This document shows positions 25,403 to 36,326 of a stretch of DNA of 64,000 nt, one piece after another (position 1 is the stretch's first letter; every line of letters starts with the position of its first letter). The translations under genes were made by a program, and so were the position numbers. The DNA lies in contig NZ_VWXK01000011.1 of NCBI RefSeq assembly GCF_011752565.1, forward strand, positions 1 through 64,000, given 5' to 3'. Below the pieces are notes generated by a model. The model had not been told where the DNA came from. It saw only the letters and a list, made by a program, of their open reading frames with translations, and searched no databases. This DNA comes from Pantoea sp. Ap-967 (GTDB lineage: Bacteria > Pseudomonadota > Gammaproteobacteria > Pseudomonadales > Pseudomonadaceae).

Positions 25403-25593
25403 TGAAAGCGAATGAACTTCGTGAAAAATCTGCACAGCAACTGAATGAGCAACTGCTCGGCTTGCTGCGCGACCAGTTCAATCTGCGTATGCAGAAAGCA
25501 ACTGGCCAGTTGGGGCAGTCGCACCTGCTCTCGCAAGTTAAGCGTGACATCGCTCGCGTGAAAACTGTGCTTAACCAGCAGGCAGGTAAGTGA
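25402..25593 (+). CDS. rpmC: 50S ribosomal protein L29
   Basis: L29 sits beside L23 at the tunnel exit. The 63-residue two-helix protein begins [18 protein letters not shown]. The ATG at 25402 is preferred over GTG at 25399. It ends just before rpsQ. Confidence 0.97.
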
Positions 25594-25595
25594 TC

Positions 25596-25862
25596 ATGGC
25601 TGAAGCTGAAAAAACCGTCCGTACGCTGACTGGCCGTGTCGTCAGCGACAAAATGGACAAGACCATCACCGTTCTGATCGAGCGTCGCGTAAAGCACCCG
25701 ATCTACGGTAAATACGTTAAGCGTTCGACTAAGCTGCACGCGCACGACGAATCCAACCAGTGCAAAATCGGCGACAAGGTTTCCATCCGTGAAACCCGTC
25801 CGCTGGCCAAGACCAAGTCCTGGGCACTGGTTGAAGTCCTCGAACGCGCTGTTGAAGTCTAA
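25596..25862 (+). CDS. rpsQ: 30S ribosomal protein S17
   Basis: S17 is a primary 16S rRNA-binding protein with an OB fold. The 88-residue protein starts [21 protein letters not shown] and contains the [13 protein letters not shown] and [14 protein letters not shown] segments. A GTG 6 bases upstream is a less likely start. Confidence 0.97.
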   Translation: MAEAEKTVRTLTGRVVSDKMDKTITVLIERRVKHPIYGKYVKRSTKLHAHDESNQCKIGDKVSIRETRPLAKTKSWALVEVLERAVEV

Positions 25863-25885
25863 GGGCTAGGGGTCGGAGAAATTTT

Positions 25886-26254
25886 ATGATTCAGACTCAA
25901 TCCATGCTCGATGTGGCCGATAACAGCGGCGCTCGTCGCGTCATGTGCATCAAGGTGCTCGGCGGTTCGCACCGCCGTTACGCCGGCATCGGTGACATCA
26001 TCAAAGTAACCGTCAAGGAAGCAATTCCGCGCGGTAAGGTCAAAAAAGGCCAGGTGATGACTGCTGTTGTCGTCCGTACCCGTCACGGTGTACGTCGCGC
26101 TGACGGTTCCATCATTCGTTTCGACGGCAACGCTGCTGTTCTGCTGAACACCAAGCAAGAGCCGATCGGCACTCGCATCTTCGGGCCAGTGACCCGTGAA
26201 CTTCGTACTGAGAAGTTCATGAAGATCGTCTCGCTCGCCCCTGAAGTGCTGTAA
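25886..26254 (+). CDS. rplN: 50S ribosomal protein L14
   Basis: L14 forms bridges between the two subunits. The 122-residue protein starts [19 protein letters not shown], followed by [14 protein letters not shown], and is full length. The 23-base gap after rpsQ marks the usual S10/spc operon junction, but no promoter stands out in it. Confidence 0.98.
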
Positions 26255-26265
26255 GGAGATCCGAC

Positions 26266-26580
26266 ATGCAAAAGATTCGTCGTGACGACGAGATCATCGT
26301 GATCGCCGGCAAAGACAAAGGTAAGCGCGGTAAGGTGCTGAAGGTTCTGGCTGACGACCGTCTGGTCATCGGTGGCGTGAACCTGGTCAAGCGTCATACC
26401 AAGCCTAACCCGATGGCGGGCGTACAGGGCGGTATCGTCGAAAAAGAAGCGCCACTGCACGCTTCCAACGTTGCCATCTTCAACGGCGAAACCAACAAGG
26501 CTGACCGCGTTGGTTTCAAAGTAGAAGACGGTAAGAAAATTCGTGTCTTCAAGTCGACCCAAAAAGCGGTTGATGCTTGA
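26266..26580 (+). CDS. rplX: 50S ribosomal protein L24
   Basis: L24 is an assembly-initiating protein. The 104-residue product carries the KOW motif ([18 protein letters not shown]) near its N-terminus and the [15 protein letters not shown] segment. Confidence 0.98.
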
Positions 26581-26600
26581 ACACTGCTAGGTAGAAGACC

Positions 26601-27140
26601 ATGGCACGACTGAAAGAGATTTACCGGAACGAAATCGCTCCTAAGCTTAAGGATGAACTTAAGCTGTCGAACGTGATGGAAGTTCCGCGCGTTACCAAGA
26701 TCACCCTGAACATGGGTCTGGGCGAAGCGATCGGCGACAAGAAAGTCATCGAGCACGCTGTTGCCGACCTGGAAAAGATCACCGGTCAAAAGCCGGTCGT
26801 GACTTTCGCTCGTAAATCCATCGCGGGCTTCAAAGTCCGTGAGGGATGGCCGATCGGCGTCAAGGTGACCCTGCGTAGCGACAAGATGTACGAATTCCTG
26901 GACCGCCTGCTGGCGATCTCCCTGCCTCGGGTCCGCGACTTCCGCGGCCTGAATGCCAAGTCCTTCGATGGCCGTGGCAACTACAGCATGGGCGTGAAAG
27001 AGCAGATCATCTTCCCGGAAATCGATTACGACAAGATCGATGCTCTGCGCGGTTTGGACATCACCCTGACCACCACTGCTCGTTCGGATGACGAAGGCCG
27101 CGCTCTGCTGCGTGCATTCAAATTCCCGTTCCGCAACTGA
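26601..27140 (+). CDS. rplE: 50S ribosomal protein L5
   Basis: L5 binds 5S rRNA and bridges to the 30S head. The 179-residue protein contains [28 protein letters not shown] and the C-terminal [14 protein letters not shown] segment. It is complete and 13 bases upstream of rpsN. Confidence 0.98.
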   Translation: MARLKEIYRNEIAPKLKDELKLSNVMEVPRVTKITLNMGLGEAIGDKKVIEHAVADLEKITGQKPVVTFARKSIAGFKVREGWPIGVKVTLRSDKMYEFLDRLLAISLPRVRDFRGLNAKSFDGRGNYSMGVKEQIIFPEIDYDKIDALRGLDITLTTTARSDDEGRALLRAFKFPFRN

Positions 27141-27153
27141 TTGGAGTAGGAAA

Positions 27154-27459
27154 ATGGCCAAGAAGAGCATGAAAAACCGCGAGCTGAAGCGTCAGCTCAC
27201 GGTAGCCAAGTTCGCCAAAAAGCGTGCTGAGCTGAAAGCGACCATCGTCAACCTGAACGCCTCTCCAGAAGAGCGTTTCGCTGCCGTTGTCGCTCTGCAG
27301 AAGCAGCCACGTGATGCCAGCGCTGCGCGTCTGCGCAACCGTTGCCGCCTGACCGGTCGTCCTCACGGTGTATACCGTAAGTTCGGCCTGGGCCGTAACA
27401 TGCTGCGTCAAGCTGCAATGCGCGGCGACGTACCAGGCCTGGTCAAAGCCTCCTGGTAA
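27154..27459 (+). CDS. rpsN: 30S ribosomal protein S14
   Basis: S14 is a 30S head protein. The 101-residue form is the long, zinc-free type, without the paired CxxC of short S14. It starts [20 protein letters not shown]. An in-frame start at 27088 lies inside rplE and is rejected. Confidence 0.97.
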   Translation: MAKKSMKNRELKRQLTVAKFAKKRAELKATIVNLNASPEERFAAVVALQKQPRDASAARLRNRCRLTGRPHGVYRKFGLGRNMLRQAAMRGDVPGLVKASW

Positions 27460-27521
27460 TCGCTGCAGGTGTGATCCCGGCGCAAGGGGAGCAATCTTCC
27501 GACCGCCGGTGACCTCGCCCA

Positions 27522-27550
27522 TAAACAAGCCCCCTCGTGGGGCTTGTTTC
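27522..27550 (+). terminator. Terminator-like hairpin inside the spc operon
   Basis: The stem ACAAGCCCC/GGGGCTTGT with a short loop is followed by TTCGTTT. It lies in the 209-base rpsN-rpsH gap and would at least attenuate transcription into rpsH. A promoter overlaps its downstream arm. Confidence 0.7.
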
Positions 27551-27572
27551 GTTTCTGCCTTGTGTCTAGAAT
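27544..27572 (+). promoter_or_regulatory. Candidate internal promoter before rpsH
   Basis: TTGTTT (27544-27549) and TAGAAT (27567-27572) have a 17-base spacer. The -35 box lies in the 3' side of the terminator hairpin. It could start a separate transcript for rpsH-secY-rpmJ. Confidence 0.6.
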
Positions 27573-27668
27573 GACCGGCTCACCCGAGCCTGGGTTTTTT
27601 ACCCTGCCCGTTCGAGTGGTTGTGATAGCCGCAAGGCTAATATTTCTTGTATCAGGAGCATCTAGCCC

Positions 27669-28061
27669 ATGAGTATGCAGGACCCGTTAGCGGACATGCT
27701 AACTCGCATCCGTAATGCCCAGATGGCTGAAAAGTCCGTCGTAAGCATGCCTTCCTCCACCCTGAAGGTCGCGGTTGCCAAAGTTCTGAAAGACGAAGGT
27801 TACATCGCTGGCTACCAGGTAACTGGTGAGGCCAAGCCTTCCCTGTCGATCGAACTGAAGTACTTCGAAGGCCGTCCGGTCATCGAGGAACTGAAGCGTT
27901 CCAGCCGTCCTGGCCTGCGCCAGTACAAGGCCGTCACCGACCTGCCGAAAGTACGTGGCGGTCTGGGCGTGTCTATTGTCTCCACCAACAAAGGTGTGAT
28001 GACTGACCGCGCTGCGCGCGCTGCCGGTGTCGGCGGCGAAGTTCTGTGCACAGTGTTCTAA
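27669..28061 (+). CDS. rpsH: 30S ribosomal protein S8
   Basis: S8 binds helix 21 of 16S rRNA and in E. coli represses the spc operon. The 130-residue sequence has [18 protein letters not shown] at its start and the conserved C-terminal [20 protein letters not shown]. Confidence 0.98.
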   Translation: MSMQDPLADMLTRIRNAQMAEKSVVSMPSSTLKVAVAKVLKDEGYIAGYQVTGEAKPSLSIELKYFEGRPVIEELKRSSRPGLRQYKAVTDLPKVRGGLGVSIVSTNKGVMTDRAARAAGVGGEVLCTVF

Positions 28062-28073
28062 GGGGAGATAGGC

Positions 28074-28607
28074 ATGTCTCGCGTCGCTAAGAACCCCGTT
28101 AAGCTGCCATCCGGTGTCGAAGTCAAATTCGCCGGCCAGCAGCTTTCGGTGAAGGGTGCCAAAGGCACTCTCGAACTGAACGTTCACTCGTCTGTTGAAG
28201 TTACCGAAGAGTCTGGCGAGCTGCGTTTCGTCGCTCGCAACGGTGATCAGCAAGCTCGCGCCATGGCCGGTACCACCCGCGCCCTGGTGAACAACATGGT
28301 CCAGGGCGTAAGCCAAGGCTTCGAGCGCAAGCTCCAGCTGGTCGGTGTTGGTTACAAGGCACAGGCCAAAGGCGAAATCCTGAACCTGGCCCTGGGCTTC
28401 TCGCACCCAGTGGACTACGAACTGCCAGCCGGTATCACCGCTGAAACCCCTAGCCAGACCGACATCCTGATCAAGGGTATCGACAAGCAGCTGGTAGGTC
28501 AGGTGGCCGCTGAAATCCGCGGGTTCCGTCCGCCAGAGCCTTACAAAGGCAAGGGTGTGCGTTACGCGGACGAAGTAGTCCGTCGTAAAGAAGCCAAGAA
28601 GAAGTAG
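28074..28607 (+). CDS. rplF: 50S ribosomal protein L6
   Basis: L6 lies near the GTPase centre. The 177-residue protein has two similar domains and the C-terminal [14 protein letters not shown] segment (here [16 protein letters not shown]). It sits 12 bases after rpsH. Confidence 0.98.
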   Translation: MSRVAKNPVKLPSGVEVKFAGQQLSVKGAKGTLELNVHSSVEVTEESGELRFVARNGDQQARAMAGTTRALVNNMVQGVSQGFERKLQLVGVGYKAQAKGEILNLALGFSHPVDYELPAGITAETPSQTDILIKGIDKQLVGQVAAEIRGFRPPEPYKGKGVRYADEVVRRKEAKKK

Positions 28608-28617
28608 GGCCTAGCAA

Positions 28618-28968
28618 ATGACCGACAAAAAAGTTATTCGACTGCGTCGCGCTCGCAAAGCACGTCTCAAGATGCACGAACTCGAAGTCGTGCGCCTGTG
28701 CGTGTTCCGCTCCTCGCAGCACATCTACGCCCAGGTCATTTCGGCCGACGGCAGCAAGGTTCTGGCAAGCGCCTCGACCTTGGACAAAGACCTGCGTGAT
28801 GGCGCCACTGGCAACATCGACGCGGCCACTAAGGTTGGCAAGCTGGTAGCTGAGCGTGCGAAAGCCGCCGGTGTATCTCAAGTTGCCTTTGACCGTTCCG
28901 GCTTCAAGTACCATGGCCGCGTCAAAGCGCTGGCTGATGCTGCTCGTGAAGGCGGGCTGGAGTTCTAA
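28618..28968 (+). CDS. rplR: 50S ribosomal protein L18
   Basis: L18 brings 5S rRNA into the large subunit. The 116-residue protein has a basic N-terminus and the conserved end [20 protein letters not shown]. It precedes rpsE by 3 bases. Confidence 0.98.
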
Positions 28969-28971
28969 GTT

Positions 28972-29472
28972 ATGGCAAATAACGATCAAAAGCGCGACGA
29001 AGGCTACATCGAGAAGCTGGTTCAAGTTAACCGCGTTGCCAAAACCGTAAAAGGCGGCCGTATCTTCACCTTCACCGCGCTGACCGTGGTAGGTGATGGT
29101 AAAGGTCGTGTCGGCTTCGGCCGTGGCAAATCGCGCGAAGTTCCTGCCGCGATCCAGAAAGCCATGGAAGCTGCTCGTCGCAACATGATCCAGGTTGACC
29201 TGAAGGGCACCACCCTGCAGTACGCCACCAAGGCTGCCCACGGCGCCTCGAAGGTTTACATGCAGCCTGCCTCGGAAGGTACCGGTATCATCGCCGGCGG
29301 CGCCATGCGTGCTGTCCTGGAAGTTGCTGGTGTTCAGAACGTCCTGGCCAAGTGCTACGGTTCGACCAACCCAGTGAACGTGGTTTACGCCACCTTCAAG
29401 GGTCTGAAAGCCATGCAATCTCCTGAGTCCATTGCTGCCAAGCGCGGCAAGAGCGTTGAGGAGATCTTCTGA
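28972..29472 (+). CDS. rpsE: 30S ribosomal protein S5
   Basis: S5 contributes to decoding fidelity and mRNA unwinding. The 166-residue product has the N-terminal double-stranded-RNA-binding fold ([19 protein letters not shown]), followed by [14 protein letters not shown] and [16 protein letters not shown]. Confidence 0.98.
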   Translation: MANNDQKRDEGYIEKLVQVNRVAKTVKGGRIFTFTALTVVGDGKGRVGFGRGKSREVPAAIQKAMEAARRNMIQVDLKGTTLQYATKAAHGASKVYMQPASEGTGIIAGGAMRAVLEVAGVQNVLAKCYGSTNPVNVVYATFKGLKAMQSPESIAAKRGKSVEEIF

Positions 29473-29474
29473 TC

Positions 29475-29651
29475 ATGGCAACCGTAAAAGTAACGCTGAT
29501 CAAGAGCGTCTCGGGCCGCCTGCCTAACCACAAACTGTGCGTTAAAGGCCTGGGTCTGCGTCGCATCGGTCACACTGTAGAAGTCCAGGATACTCCCGAA
29601 AACCGCGGGATGATCAACAAGGCTTACTACATGCTGAAGGTCGAGGGTTAA
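29475..29651 (+). CDS. rpmD: 50S ribosomal protein L30
   Basis: This 58-residue gene lies between rpsE and rplO with gaps of 2 and 3 bases. It reads [19 protein letters not shown] at the start and has [20 protein letters not shown] in the middle, the canonical L30 pattern. It was found by direct translation because of its small size. Confidence 0.97.
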   Translation: MATVKVTLIKSVSGRLPNHKLCVKGLGLRRIGHTVEVQDTPENRGMINKAYYMLKVEG

Positions 29652-29654
29652 TCG

Positions 29655-30089
29655 ATGAAACTCAATGATCTGAGTCCAGCGCCGGGTTCCCGTCGCGAGA
29701 AGCATCGTCCAGGTCGTGGTATCGGTAGCGGTCTGGGTAAGACTGGCGGCCGTGGCCACAAAGGTCAAACCTCCCGTTCCGGTGGTTCGATCGCTCCTGG
29801 CTTCGAAGGCGGTCAACAGCCGCTGCACCGTCGTCTGCCGAAGTTCGGCTTCGTTTCCCTGAAAGCCATGGACCGCGCTGAAGTGCGTCTGTCCGAGCTG
29901 GCCAAAGTGGAAGGCGACGTGGTTACCGTGCAATCCCTGAAGGATGCCAACGTGATCGGCCAGAACGTACAGCGTGTGAAAATCATGCTGTCTGGCGAAG
30001 TCACTCGCGCAGTCACCATCAAGGGTATCGCAGCCACCAAGGGTGCGCGTGCGGCTATCGAAGCAGCTGGCGGCAAATTCGAGGAATAA
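29655..30089 (+). CDS. rplO: 50S ribosomal protein L15
   Basis: L15 is a late-assembly protein with an extended glycine-rich N-terminus ([19 protein letters not shown]) and a globular C-terminus. It is 144 residues long. Its stop codon directly abuts the ATG of secY. Confidence 0.98.
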   Translation: MKLNDLSPAPGSRREKHRPGRGIGSGLGKTGGRGHKGQTSRSGGSIAPGFEGGQQPLHRRLPKFGFVSLKAMDRAEVRLSELAKVEGDVVTVQSLKDANVIGQNVQRVKIMLSGEVTRAVTIKGIAATKGARAAIEAAGGKFEE

Positions 30090-31421
30090 ATGGCTAAGCA
30101 AGGTGCTCTCTCTTCGCTCGGTAAGGGCGGGATGTCGGAACTCTGGGCTCGTCTGCGCTTTCTGTTCATGGCGATCATCGTCTATCGGATAGGTGCGCAT
30201 ATCCCGGTTCCTGGCATCAATCCAGACCGTCTGGCGGATCTGTTTCGGCAGAATGAGGGGACCATTCTTAGCTTGTTCAACATGTTTTCCGGTGGCGCGC
30301 TTGAGCGCATGAGCATCTTTGCACTGGGGATCATGCCGTACATCTCGGCATCGATCATCATGCAGCTGATGACGGCGGTCAGCCCGCAACTGGAGCAGTT
30401 GAAGAAGGAAGGTGAAGCTGGCCGTCGCAAGATCAGCCAGTACACCCGCTACGGCACCGTTATCCTGGCACTGGTTCAAGCCATTGGCATGTCCATTGGC
30501 CTGGCCAACCAGGGCGTGGCGTTTTCTGTAGGCCTGGGCTTCCATGTCGTCGCCGTCTCCACCTTCGTGGCGGGCGCGATGTTCATGATGTGGCTGGGCG
30601 AGCAGATCACCGAGCGCGGTGTGGGCAACGGTATCTCGATGTTGATCTTCGCAGGTATCGTTGCCGGTCTTCCGAGAGCAATCGGGCAGTCTTTCGAGTC
30701 TGCACGCACAGGCGATATCAACATTTTCGCCCTGGTCGCTATCGGTTTGCTGGCAGTAGCGATTATCGGTTTTGTGGTGTTCATTGAGCGTGGTCAGCGT
30801 CGTATCGCCGTTCACTACGCCAAGCGTCAGCAGGGCCGCAAGGTCTTCGCTGCGCAGACCAGCCACTTGCCGCTGAAAGTGAACATGGCGGGGGTTATCC
30901 CGGCCATCTTCGCGAGCAGCATTTTGCTGTTCCCGGCTTCGCTGGGTGCCTGGTTCGGTCAGTCCGAAGGTATGGGCTGGCTGCAGGACATCTCGCAGTC
31001 GATCGCTCCTGGTCAGCCGTTGAACATTCTGCTGTTTAGTGCAGGGATCATTTTCTTCTGCTTCTTCTACACAGCTCTGATGTTCAACCCGAAAGACGTA
31101 GCGGAAAACCTGAAGAAGTCCGGTGCCTTTATTCCGGGTATCCGTCCTGGTGAGCAGTCGGCGCGCTACATTGATGGCGTTCTGACTCGTCTGACCATGT
31201 TCGGTGCTCTTTACATGATGGCCGTCTGCCTTCTGCCCCAGTTCCTGGTGGTGGCAGCAAATGTGCCGTTCTACCTTGGCGGGACCTCGTTGCTGATTGT
31301 GGTAGTGGTTGTGATGGACTTCATGTCCCAAGTACAATCGCACCTCGTTTCGCACCAGTACGAATCCCTGATGAAGAAAGCCAACCTGAAAGGCTACGGT
31401 GGCAGCGGTCTGCTGCGCTGA
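30090..31421 (+). CDS. secY: Preprotein translocase channel subunit SecY
   Basis: SecY forms the protein-conducting channel of the inner membrane with SecE and SecG. The 443-residue protein shows ten hydrophobic segments. It has the plug-region start [16 protein letters not shown], the second-segment [11 protein letters not shown], and conserved cytosolic loops including [10 protein letters not shown] and [14 protein letters not shown]. It ends the spc operon with rpmJ. Confidence 0.98.
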
Positions 31422-31449
31422 TACGCCCCTAAGGTTCGAGGAGTCGGTA

Positions 31450-31566
31450 ATGAAAGTTCGTGCATCGGTGAAAAAGCTGTGCCGTAACTGCAAGATCATC
31501 CGTCGCGAAGGCGTCGTACGAGTGATCTGCAGCGCGGAACCGCGTCACAAACAGCGCCAAGGCTGA
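31450..31566 (+). CDS. rpmJ: 50S ribosomal protein L36
   Basis: This 38-residue protein, [17 protein letters not shown] at the start, has the zinc-binding cysteine/histidine pattern C11, C14, C27 and H32 or nearby. It is the zinc-containing form. It follows secY by 28 bases and is followed by a terminator. Confidence 0.97.
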
Positions 31567-31582
31567 GTGTGATCTGCGCTTC

Positions 31583-31613
31583 AAACCCAGCAGCTAGTGT
31601 GCTGCTGGGTTGA
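31583..31613 (+). terminator. spc operon terminator
   Basis: The stem AACCCAGCAGC/GCTGCTGGGTT with a short loop is followed by the T-rich GATTATT. It lies between rpmJ and rpsM. Confidence 0.8.
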
Positions 31614-31638
31614 TTATTCGTTTCTACAGCGATATTAT
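31610..31638 (+). promoter_or_regulatory. Alpha operon promoter
   Basis: TTGATT (31610-31615) and TATTAT (31633-31638) are 17 bases apart. The -35 overlaps the end of the preceding terminator stem. It would drive rpsM-rpsK-rpsD-rpoA-rplQ with a leader of about 52 bases. Confidence 0.75.
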
Positions 31639-31697
31639 CTCGCGCCCTATTTCTTGGCTTCCGGGGCGTAGGTAGCTGTCAATTGGAGTCCCACTGA

Positions 31698-32054
31698 ATG
31701 GCCCGTATTGCAGGCGTCAACATTCCAGATAACAAGCATACTGTTATCTCGCTGACCTACATCTATGGTGTCGGTCGCACAACTGCACAGAAGATCTGTG
31801 CAGACGCTGGTGTCAACCCAGCCGCTAAGATCAAGGATCTGAGCGACGAGCAAATCGAAACCCTGCGTGGCGAAGTCGCGAAGTTCACCACCGAAGGTGA
31901 CCTGCGTCGTGACATCAACATGAAGATCAAACGCTTGATGGACCTGGGTTGCTACCGCGGCCTGCGTCATCGTAAAGGTCTGCCGGTTCGCGGTCAGCGC
32001 ACCAAGACCAACGCACGCACCCGTAAGGGCCCGCGTAAGCCGATCCGCAAGTAA
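31698..32054 (+). CDS. rpsM: 30S ribosomal protein S13
   Basis: S13 contacts the P-site tRNA and L5. The 118-residue product has the helix-two-turn-helix region with [11 protein letters not shown] and the basic tail [17 protein letters not shown]. Confidence 0.98.
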
Positions 32055-32072
32055 TCGCCCAGGAATATAGAC

Positions 32073-32462
32073 ATGGCAAAACCTGCTGCTCGTCCTCGTA
32101 AGAAAGTCAAAAAGACAGTGGTTGATGGCATCGCCCACATCCATGCCTCTTTCAACAACACCATCGTGACCATCACCGACCGTCAGGGCAACGCATTGTC
32201 CTGGGCTACTTCCGGTGGTTCGGGTTTCCGTGGTTCGCGCAAATCCACCCCGTTCGCAGCTCAGATCGCTGCTGAGCGTGCTGGTCAAGCTGCGCTGGAA
32301 TATGGTCTGAAGAACCTCGACGTCAACGTCAAGGGTCCAGGTCCAGGTCGTGAATCCGCCGTTCGTGCATTGAACAGCTGCGGCTACAAGATCGCCAGCA
32401 TCACCGACGTGACGCCTATCCCGCACAACGGGTGCCGTCCGCCGAAGAAGCGTCGCGTGTAA
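32073..32462 (+). CDS. rpsK: 30S ribosomal protein S11
   Basis: S11 forms part of the 30S platform. The 129-residue sequence contains [20 protein letters not shown] and the C-terminal [19 protein letters not shown], both typical. Confidence 0.98.
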
Positions 32463-32477
32463 TCAGGAGACAGAAGA

Positions 32478-33098
32478 ATGGCACGTTACATTGGTCCAAA
32501 ATGCAAACTGTCTCGTCGTGAAGGCACCGACCTGTTCCTGAAGAGCGGCGTTCGCGCTCTGGAATCGAAGTGCAACATCGAAGCAGCCCCAGGTATCCAC
32601 GGCCAGCGCCGTGGCCGTCAGTCCGACTACGGTACCCAGCTGCGCGAGAAACAAAAAGTCCGTCGTATCTACGGTGTTCTGGAGCGTCAGTTCCGCGGTT
32701 ACTACCAAGCTGCTGCCTCGAAAAAAGGCGCAACCGGTGAGAACCTGCTGCAACTGCTCGAGTGCCGTCTGGATAACGTCGTTTACCGTATGGGCTTCGG
32801 CTCGACTCGTTCCGAGTCCCGTCAGCTGGTTTCGCACAAAGCGATCAGCGTCAACGGTAAGACTGTAAACATTCCATCCTACCAAGTTCGTCCGGGTGAC
32901 GTGGTCGCAGTTCGCGAGAAATCGTCGAACCAGCTGCGCATTGTTCAAGCCCTTGAACTGTGCGCCCAGCGTGGCCGCGTTGAGTGGGTAGACGTAGATT
33001 CCGCTAAGAAGTCGGGCGTTTTCAAGAACGTTCCTGCTCGCGGCGACCTGTCTGCCGACATCAACGAAAACCTGATTGTCGAGCTCTACTCCAAGTAA
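32478..33098 (+). CDS. rpsD: 30S ribosomal protein S4
   Basis: S4 initiates 30S assembly and, in enterics, represses the alpha operon. The 206-residue protein has the [19 protein letters not shown] start and the S4 RNA-binding fold around [20 protein letters not shown]. Confidence 0.98.
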   Translation: MARYIGPKCKLSRREGTDLFLKSGVRALESKCNIEAAPGIHGQRRGRQSDYGTQLREKQKVRRIYGVLERQFRGYYQAAASKKGATGENLLQLLECRLDNVVYRMGFGSTRSESRQLVSHKAISVNGKTVNIPSYQVRPGDVVAVREKSSNQLRIVQALELCAQRGRVEWVDVDSAKKSGVFKNVPARGDLSADINENLIVELYSK

Positions 33099-33120
33099 GG
33101 GCTAGAAAATAGGTGCATCC

Positions 33121-34122
33121 ATGCAGATTTCGGTAAATGAGTTCCTGACTCCCCGCCATATTGATGTGCAGGTAGTCAGTCCGACCCGCGCTAAAATCAC
33201 GCTCGAGCCTCTCGAGCGTGGTTTCGGCCATACCCTGGGCAACGCGCTGCGCCGCATCCTGTTGTCCTCCATGCCTGGCTGTGCAGTAGTCGAGGCCGAG
33301 ATCGATGGCGTACTCCATGAGTACTCCGCGATCGAAGGTGTTCAGGAAGACGTCATTGAAATCCTGTTGAACCTGAAAGGCCTGGCTATCAAACTGCACG
33401 GTCGTGACGAAGTTACGCTGACCTTGTCGAAAAAGGGTTCGGGGGTGGTTACCGCTGCCGATATTCAGCTGGATCACGATGTCGAGATCGTCAACCCCGA
33501 TCACGTAATCGCGAACCTGGCGTCCAATGGCGCCCTGAACATGAAGCTCACTGTAGCTCGTGGTCGCGGTTACGAGCCGGCTGACTCCCGTCAAACCGAC
33601 GAAGACGAAAGCCGTAGCATTGGCCGTCTGCAGCTGGACGCCTCATTCAGCCCGGTGCGTCGTATCGCCTATGTGGTCGAAAACGCCCGTGTTGAACAGC
33701 GTACCAACCTGGACAAGCTGGTCATTGATCTGGAAACCAACGGCACCCTGGATCCTGAAGAGGCTATCCGCCGCGCTGCGACCATCCTGCAACAGCAGCT
33801 GGCCGCGTTCGTCGACCTCAAAGGTGACAGTGAGCCTGTCGTAGTCGAGCAGGAAGACGAGATCGATCCGATCCTGCTGCGTCCGGTTGACGACCTGGAA
33901 CTGACTGTACGTTCGGCCAACTGCCTCAAGGCGGAGAACATCTACTACATCGGCGACCTGATTCAGCGTACCGAAGTAGAGCTGTTGAAGACTCCTAACC
34001 TTGGCAAGAAGTCCCTGACTGAAATCAAGGACGTTCTGGCCTCTCGTGGTCTGTCTCTCGGCATGCGCCTCGACAACTGGCCGCCTGCAAGTCTTAAGAA
34101 GGACGACAAGGCGACCGCCTGA
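33121..34122 (+). CDS. rpoA: DNA-directed RNA polymerase subunit alpha
   Basis: RpoA dimerises to assemble RNA polymerase, and its C-terminal domain binds UP elements and activators. The 333-residue protein shows the dimerisation segment [19 protein letters not shown] and a flexible linker near residues 235-250. The C-terminal domain contains [18 protein letters not shown] and [13 protein letters not shown]. Confidence 0.99.
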
Positions 34123-34164
34123 TCGTCGTAATCACCGAACGTAGTGTTTGGTAAGGAATGAATC

Positions 34165-34551
34165 ATGCGTCATCGTAAAAGTGGACGTCACCTGAGCCGT
34201 ACCAGCTCTCACCGCAAGGCTATGTTCCAGAACATGGCAGTGTCGCTGATCGAGCACGAGCTGATCAAAACCACCCTGCCGAAAGCCAAGGAACTGCGCC
34301 GCGTTGCCGAGCCGCTGATCACCCTGGCCAAGGAAGACAGCGTTGCTAACCGCCGTCTGGCCTTCGACCGTACCCGTTCGAAGTCCGCTGTTGGCAAACT
34401 GTTCAACGACCTGGGCAAGCGTTACGCCACCCGTCAGGGCGGCTACCTGCGCATCCTGAAGTGCGGTTTCCGCGCTGGCGACAACGCGCCTATGGCGTAC
34501 GTCGAGCTGGTTGATCGTCCGGTCGGCGGTGCTGTAGAAGCTGCTGAGTAA
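34165..34551 (+). CDS. rplQ: 50S ribosomal protein L17
   Basis: The 128-residue protein begins [20 protein letters not shown] and ends with an acidic tail, as in pseudomonads. It is the last gene of the alpha operon and is followed by a terminator. Confidence 0.98.
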   Translation: MRHRKSGRHLSRTSSHRKAMFQNMAVSLIEHELIKTTLPKAKELRRVAEPLITLAKEDSVANRRLAFDRTRSKSAVGKLFNDLGKRYATRQGGYLRILKCGFRAGDNAPMAYVELVDRPVGGAVEAAE

Positions 34552-34572
34552 GACGTTCTGTCTGCTACAAAG

Positions 34573-34597
34573 AACCGGGCCTAGTGCCCGGTTTTTT
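34573..34597 (+). terminator. Alpha operon terminator
   Basis: The stem AACCGGGC/GCCCGGTT with loop CTAGT is followed by TTTT, 21 bases after rplQ. Confidence 0.9.
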
Positions 34598-34723
34598 GTG
34601 TCTGCAGGTATTGTTTATTTCTATTGATACAAGTCATGTAATGAATTTGTTCTGAAACGACCGCTCGTCGATACTCCTTATCAAGCCGATTAGCCGGCAC
34701 TCGAAGACCGATAAGGAGAGCCC

Positions 34724-36163
34724 ATGAGCAAGATCCTGACCACCGCCAGCGGTGCACCTGTAGCCGACAACCAGAATTCCCGTTCCGCAGGCCCACGCGG
34801 CCCGCTGCTGCTCGACGACTTCCACCTGATCGAGAAGCTTGCCCACTTCAACCGTGAGAACATCCCTGAGCGCCGTGTTCATGCAAAAGGCTCGGGCGCC
34901 TACGGCACCTTCACGGTGACCCGCGACATTACCCAGTACACCAGCGCCCGCCTGTTCGAGCAGGTCGGCAAGCAGACCGAAACCTTCCTGCGCTTCTCCA
35001 CCGTTGGTGGCGAGCGTGGCTCGGCCGATACCGAGCGTGACCCCCGTGGCTTTGCGCTGAAGTTCTACACCGAAGAAGGCAACTGGGACATCGTTGGCAA
35101 CAACACCCCGGTGTTCTTCATCCGCGACCCGCTCAAGTTCCCGGACTTTATCCACACCCAGAAACGCCACCCGCAAAGCAACCTGAAAAACGCCCAGATG
35201 ATGTGGGACTTCTGGTCGCACTCGCCCGAGGCGCTGCACCAGGTCACCATCCTGTTCTCCGACCGAGGCATCCCGGACGGCTATCGCCACATGCACGGTT
35301 TCGGCAGCCACACCTACAGCTTGATCAGCGCCCAGGGTGAGCGCACCTGGGTCAAATGGCACTTCAAGACCCAGCAAGGCATCAAGAACCTGGCTCCGGC
35401 CGATGCCGCACGCCTGGCGGGCACTGACCCGGATTACGCCCAGCGTGACCTGTTCCAAGCTATTGAGCGTGGTGACTTCCCACGTTGGACCGTGTGCATT
35501 CAGGTGATGAGCGAAGCAGAGGCTGCCGGCCGTGCCGAGAACCCGTTCGACGTGACCAAGACCTGGTCGCAGAAAGACCATCCGCTGATCGAAGTGGGCG
35601 TGCTGGAGCTGAACCGCAACCCGCTCAACTACTTTGCCGAAGTCGAGCAGGCGGCGTTCGGGCCGAGCAACATGGTCCCCGGTGTTGGCCTGTCCCCAGA
35701 CCGCATGCTGCAGGGCCGCGTGTTCGCCTACGCCGATGCGCACCGCTACCGTGTGGGCACCAACCACCAGCAGTTGCCGGTCAATGCGCCGCGCAGTGTG
35801 GTGAACAGCTACCAGCGTGATGGCGCCATGGCCACGGGCAGCTACGGCAGTGCGCCGAACTACGAGCCCAACAGCTACAGCGATGCGCCGAAGCAGTCGC
35901 CGCGCCACGCCGAGCCAGCCCTGGCCCTTGGCGGCGCTGCCGACCGCCACGATCACCGTGAGGACAACGACTACTACAGCCACGCCGGCGCGCTGTTCCG
36001 GCTGATGAATGCCGAGCAGCAGGCGCTGCTGATCAACAACATCGCCGGCGCCATGGCGGGAGTGAGCGAAGACGTTATCCAGCGCCAGTTGCAGTACTTC
36101 TTCAAGGCTGACCCTGCCTACGGCGAGGGCATCGCCAAGGCCCTGGGGCTGAATCTCGCCTGA
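34724..36163 (+). CDS. katA: Monofunctional haem catalase KatA-type
   Basis: The enzyme converts hydrogen peroxide to water and oxygen. The 479-residue size and sequence fit the small-subunit (clade 3) catalases. The distal histidine is H53 in [15 protein letters not shown], and the proximal haem-ligand tyrosine is Y336 in [13 protein letters not shown]. There is no signal peptide. The neighbours (a ferritin, uvrA) match the katA locus of P. aeruginosa. A GGAGAG site precedes the ATG. No clear OxyR-type site was recognised upstream. Confidence 0.95.
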   Translation: MSKILTTASGAPVADNQNSRSAGPRGPLLLDDFHLIEKLAHFNRENIPERRVHAKGSGAYGTFTVTRDITQYTSARLFEQVGKQTETFLRFSTVGGERGSADTERDPRGFALKFYTEEGNWDIVGNNTPVFFIRDPLKFPDFIHTQKRHPQSNLKNAQMMWDFWSHSPEALHQVTILFSDRGIPDGYRHMHGFGSHTYSLISAQGERTWVKWHFKTQQGIKNLAPADAARLAGTDPDYAQRDLFQAIERGDFPRWTVCIQVMSEAEAAGRAENPFDVTKTWSQKDHPLIEVGVLELNRNPLNYFAEVEQAAFGPSNMVPGVGLSPDRMLQGRVFAYADAHRYRVGTNHQQLPVNAPRSVVNSYQRDGAMATGSYGSAPNYEPNSYSDAPKQSPRHAEPALALGGAADRHDHREDNDYYSHAGALFRLMNAEQQALLINNIAGAMAGVSEDVIQRQLQYFFKADPAYGEGIAKALGLNLA

Positions 36164-36180
36164 GTCGAAATGAGAAGTAG

Positions 36181-36206
36181 AACCGCCCTCATTTGGGCGG
36201 TTTTTC
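36181..36206 (+). terminator. katA terminator
   Basis: The stem AACCGCCC/GGGCGGTT with loop TCATTT is followed by TTTC, 17 bases after the katA stop. The ferritin gene downstream therefore probably has its own promoter. Confidence 0.88.
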
Positions 36207-36326
36207 AATGAATATCACTACTGTTTAACCGATTTTTTGCTTCTGATTGCGCGTTTTTCAGTGACCGCGAGCAAAAGCTGGTTCACACTATGTGCATCTA
36301 GCGTATTCACAGGGAGAAGCAGGGCG

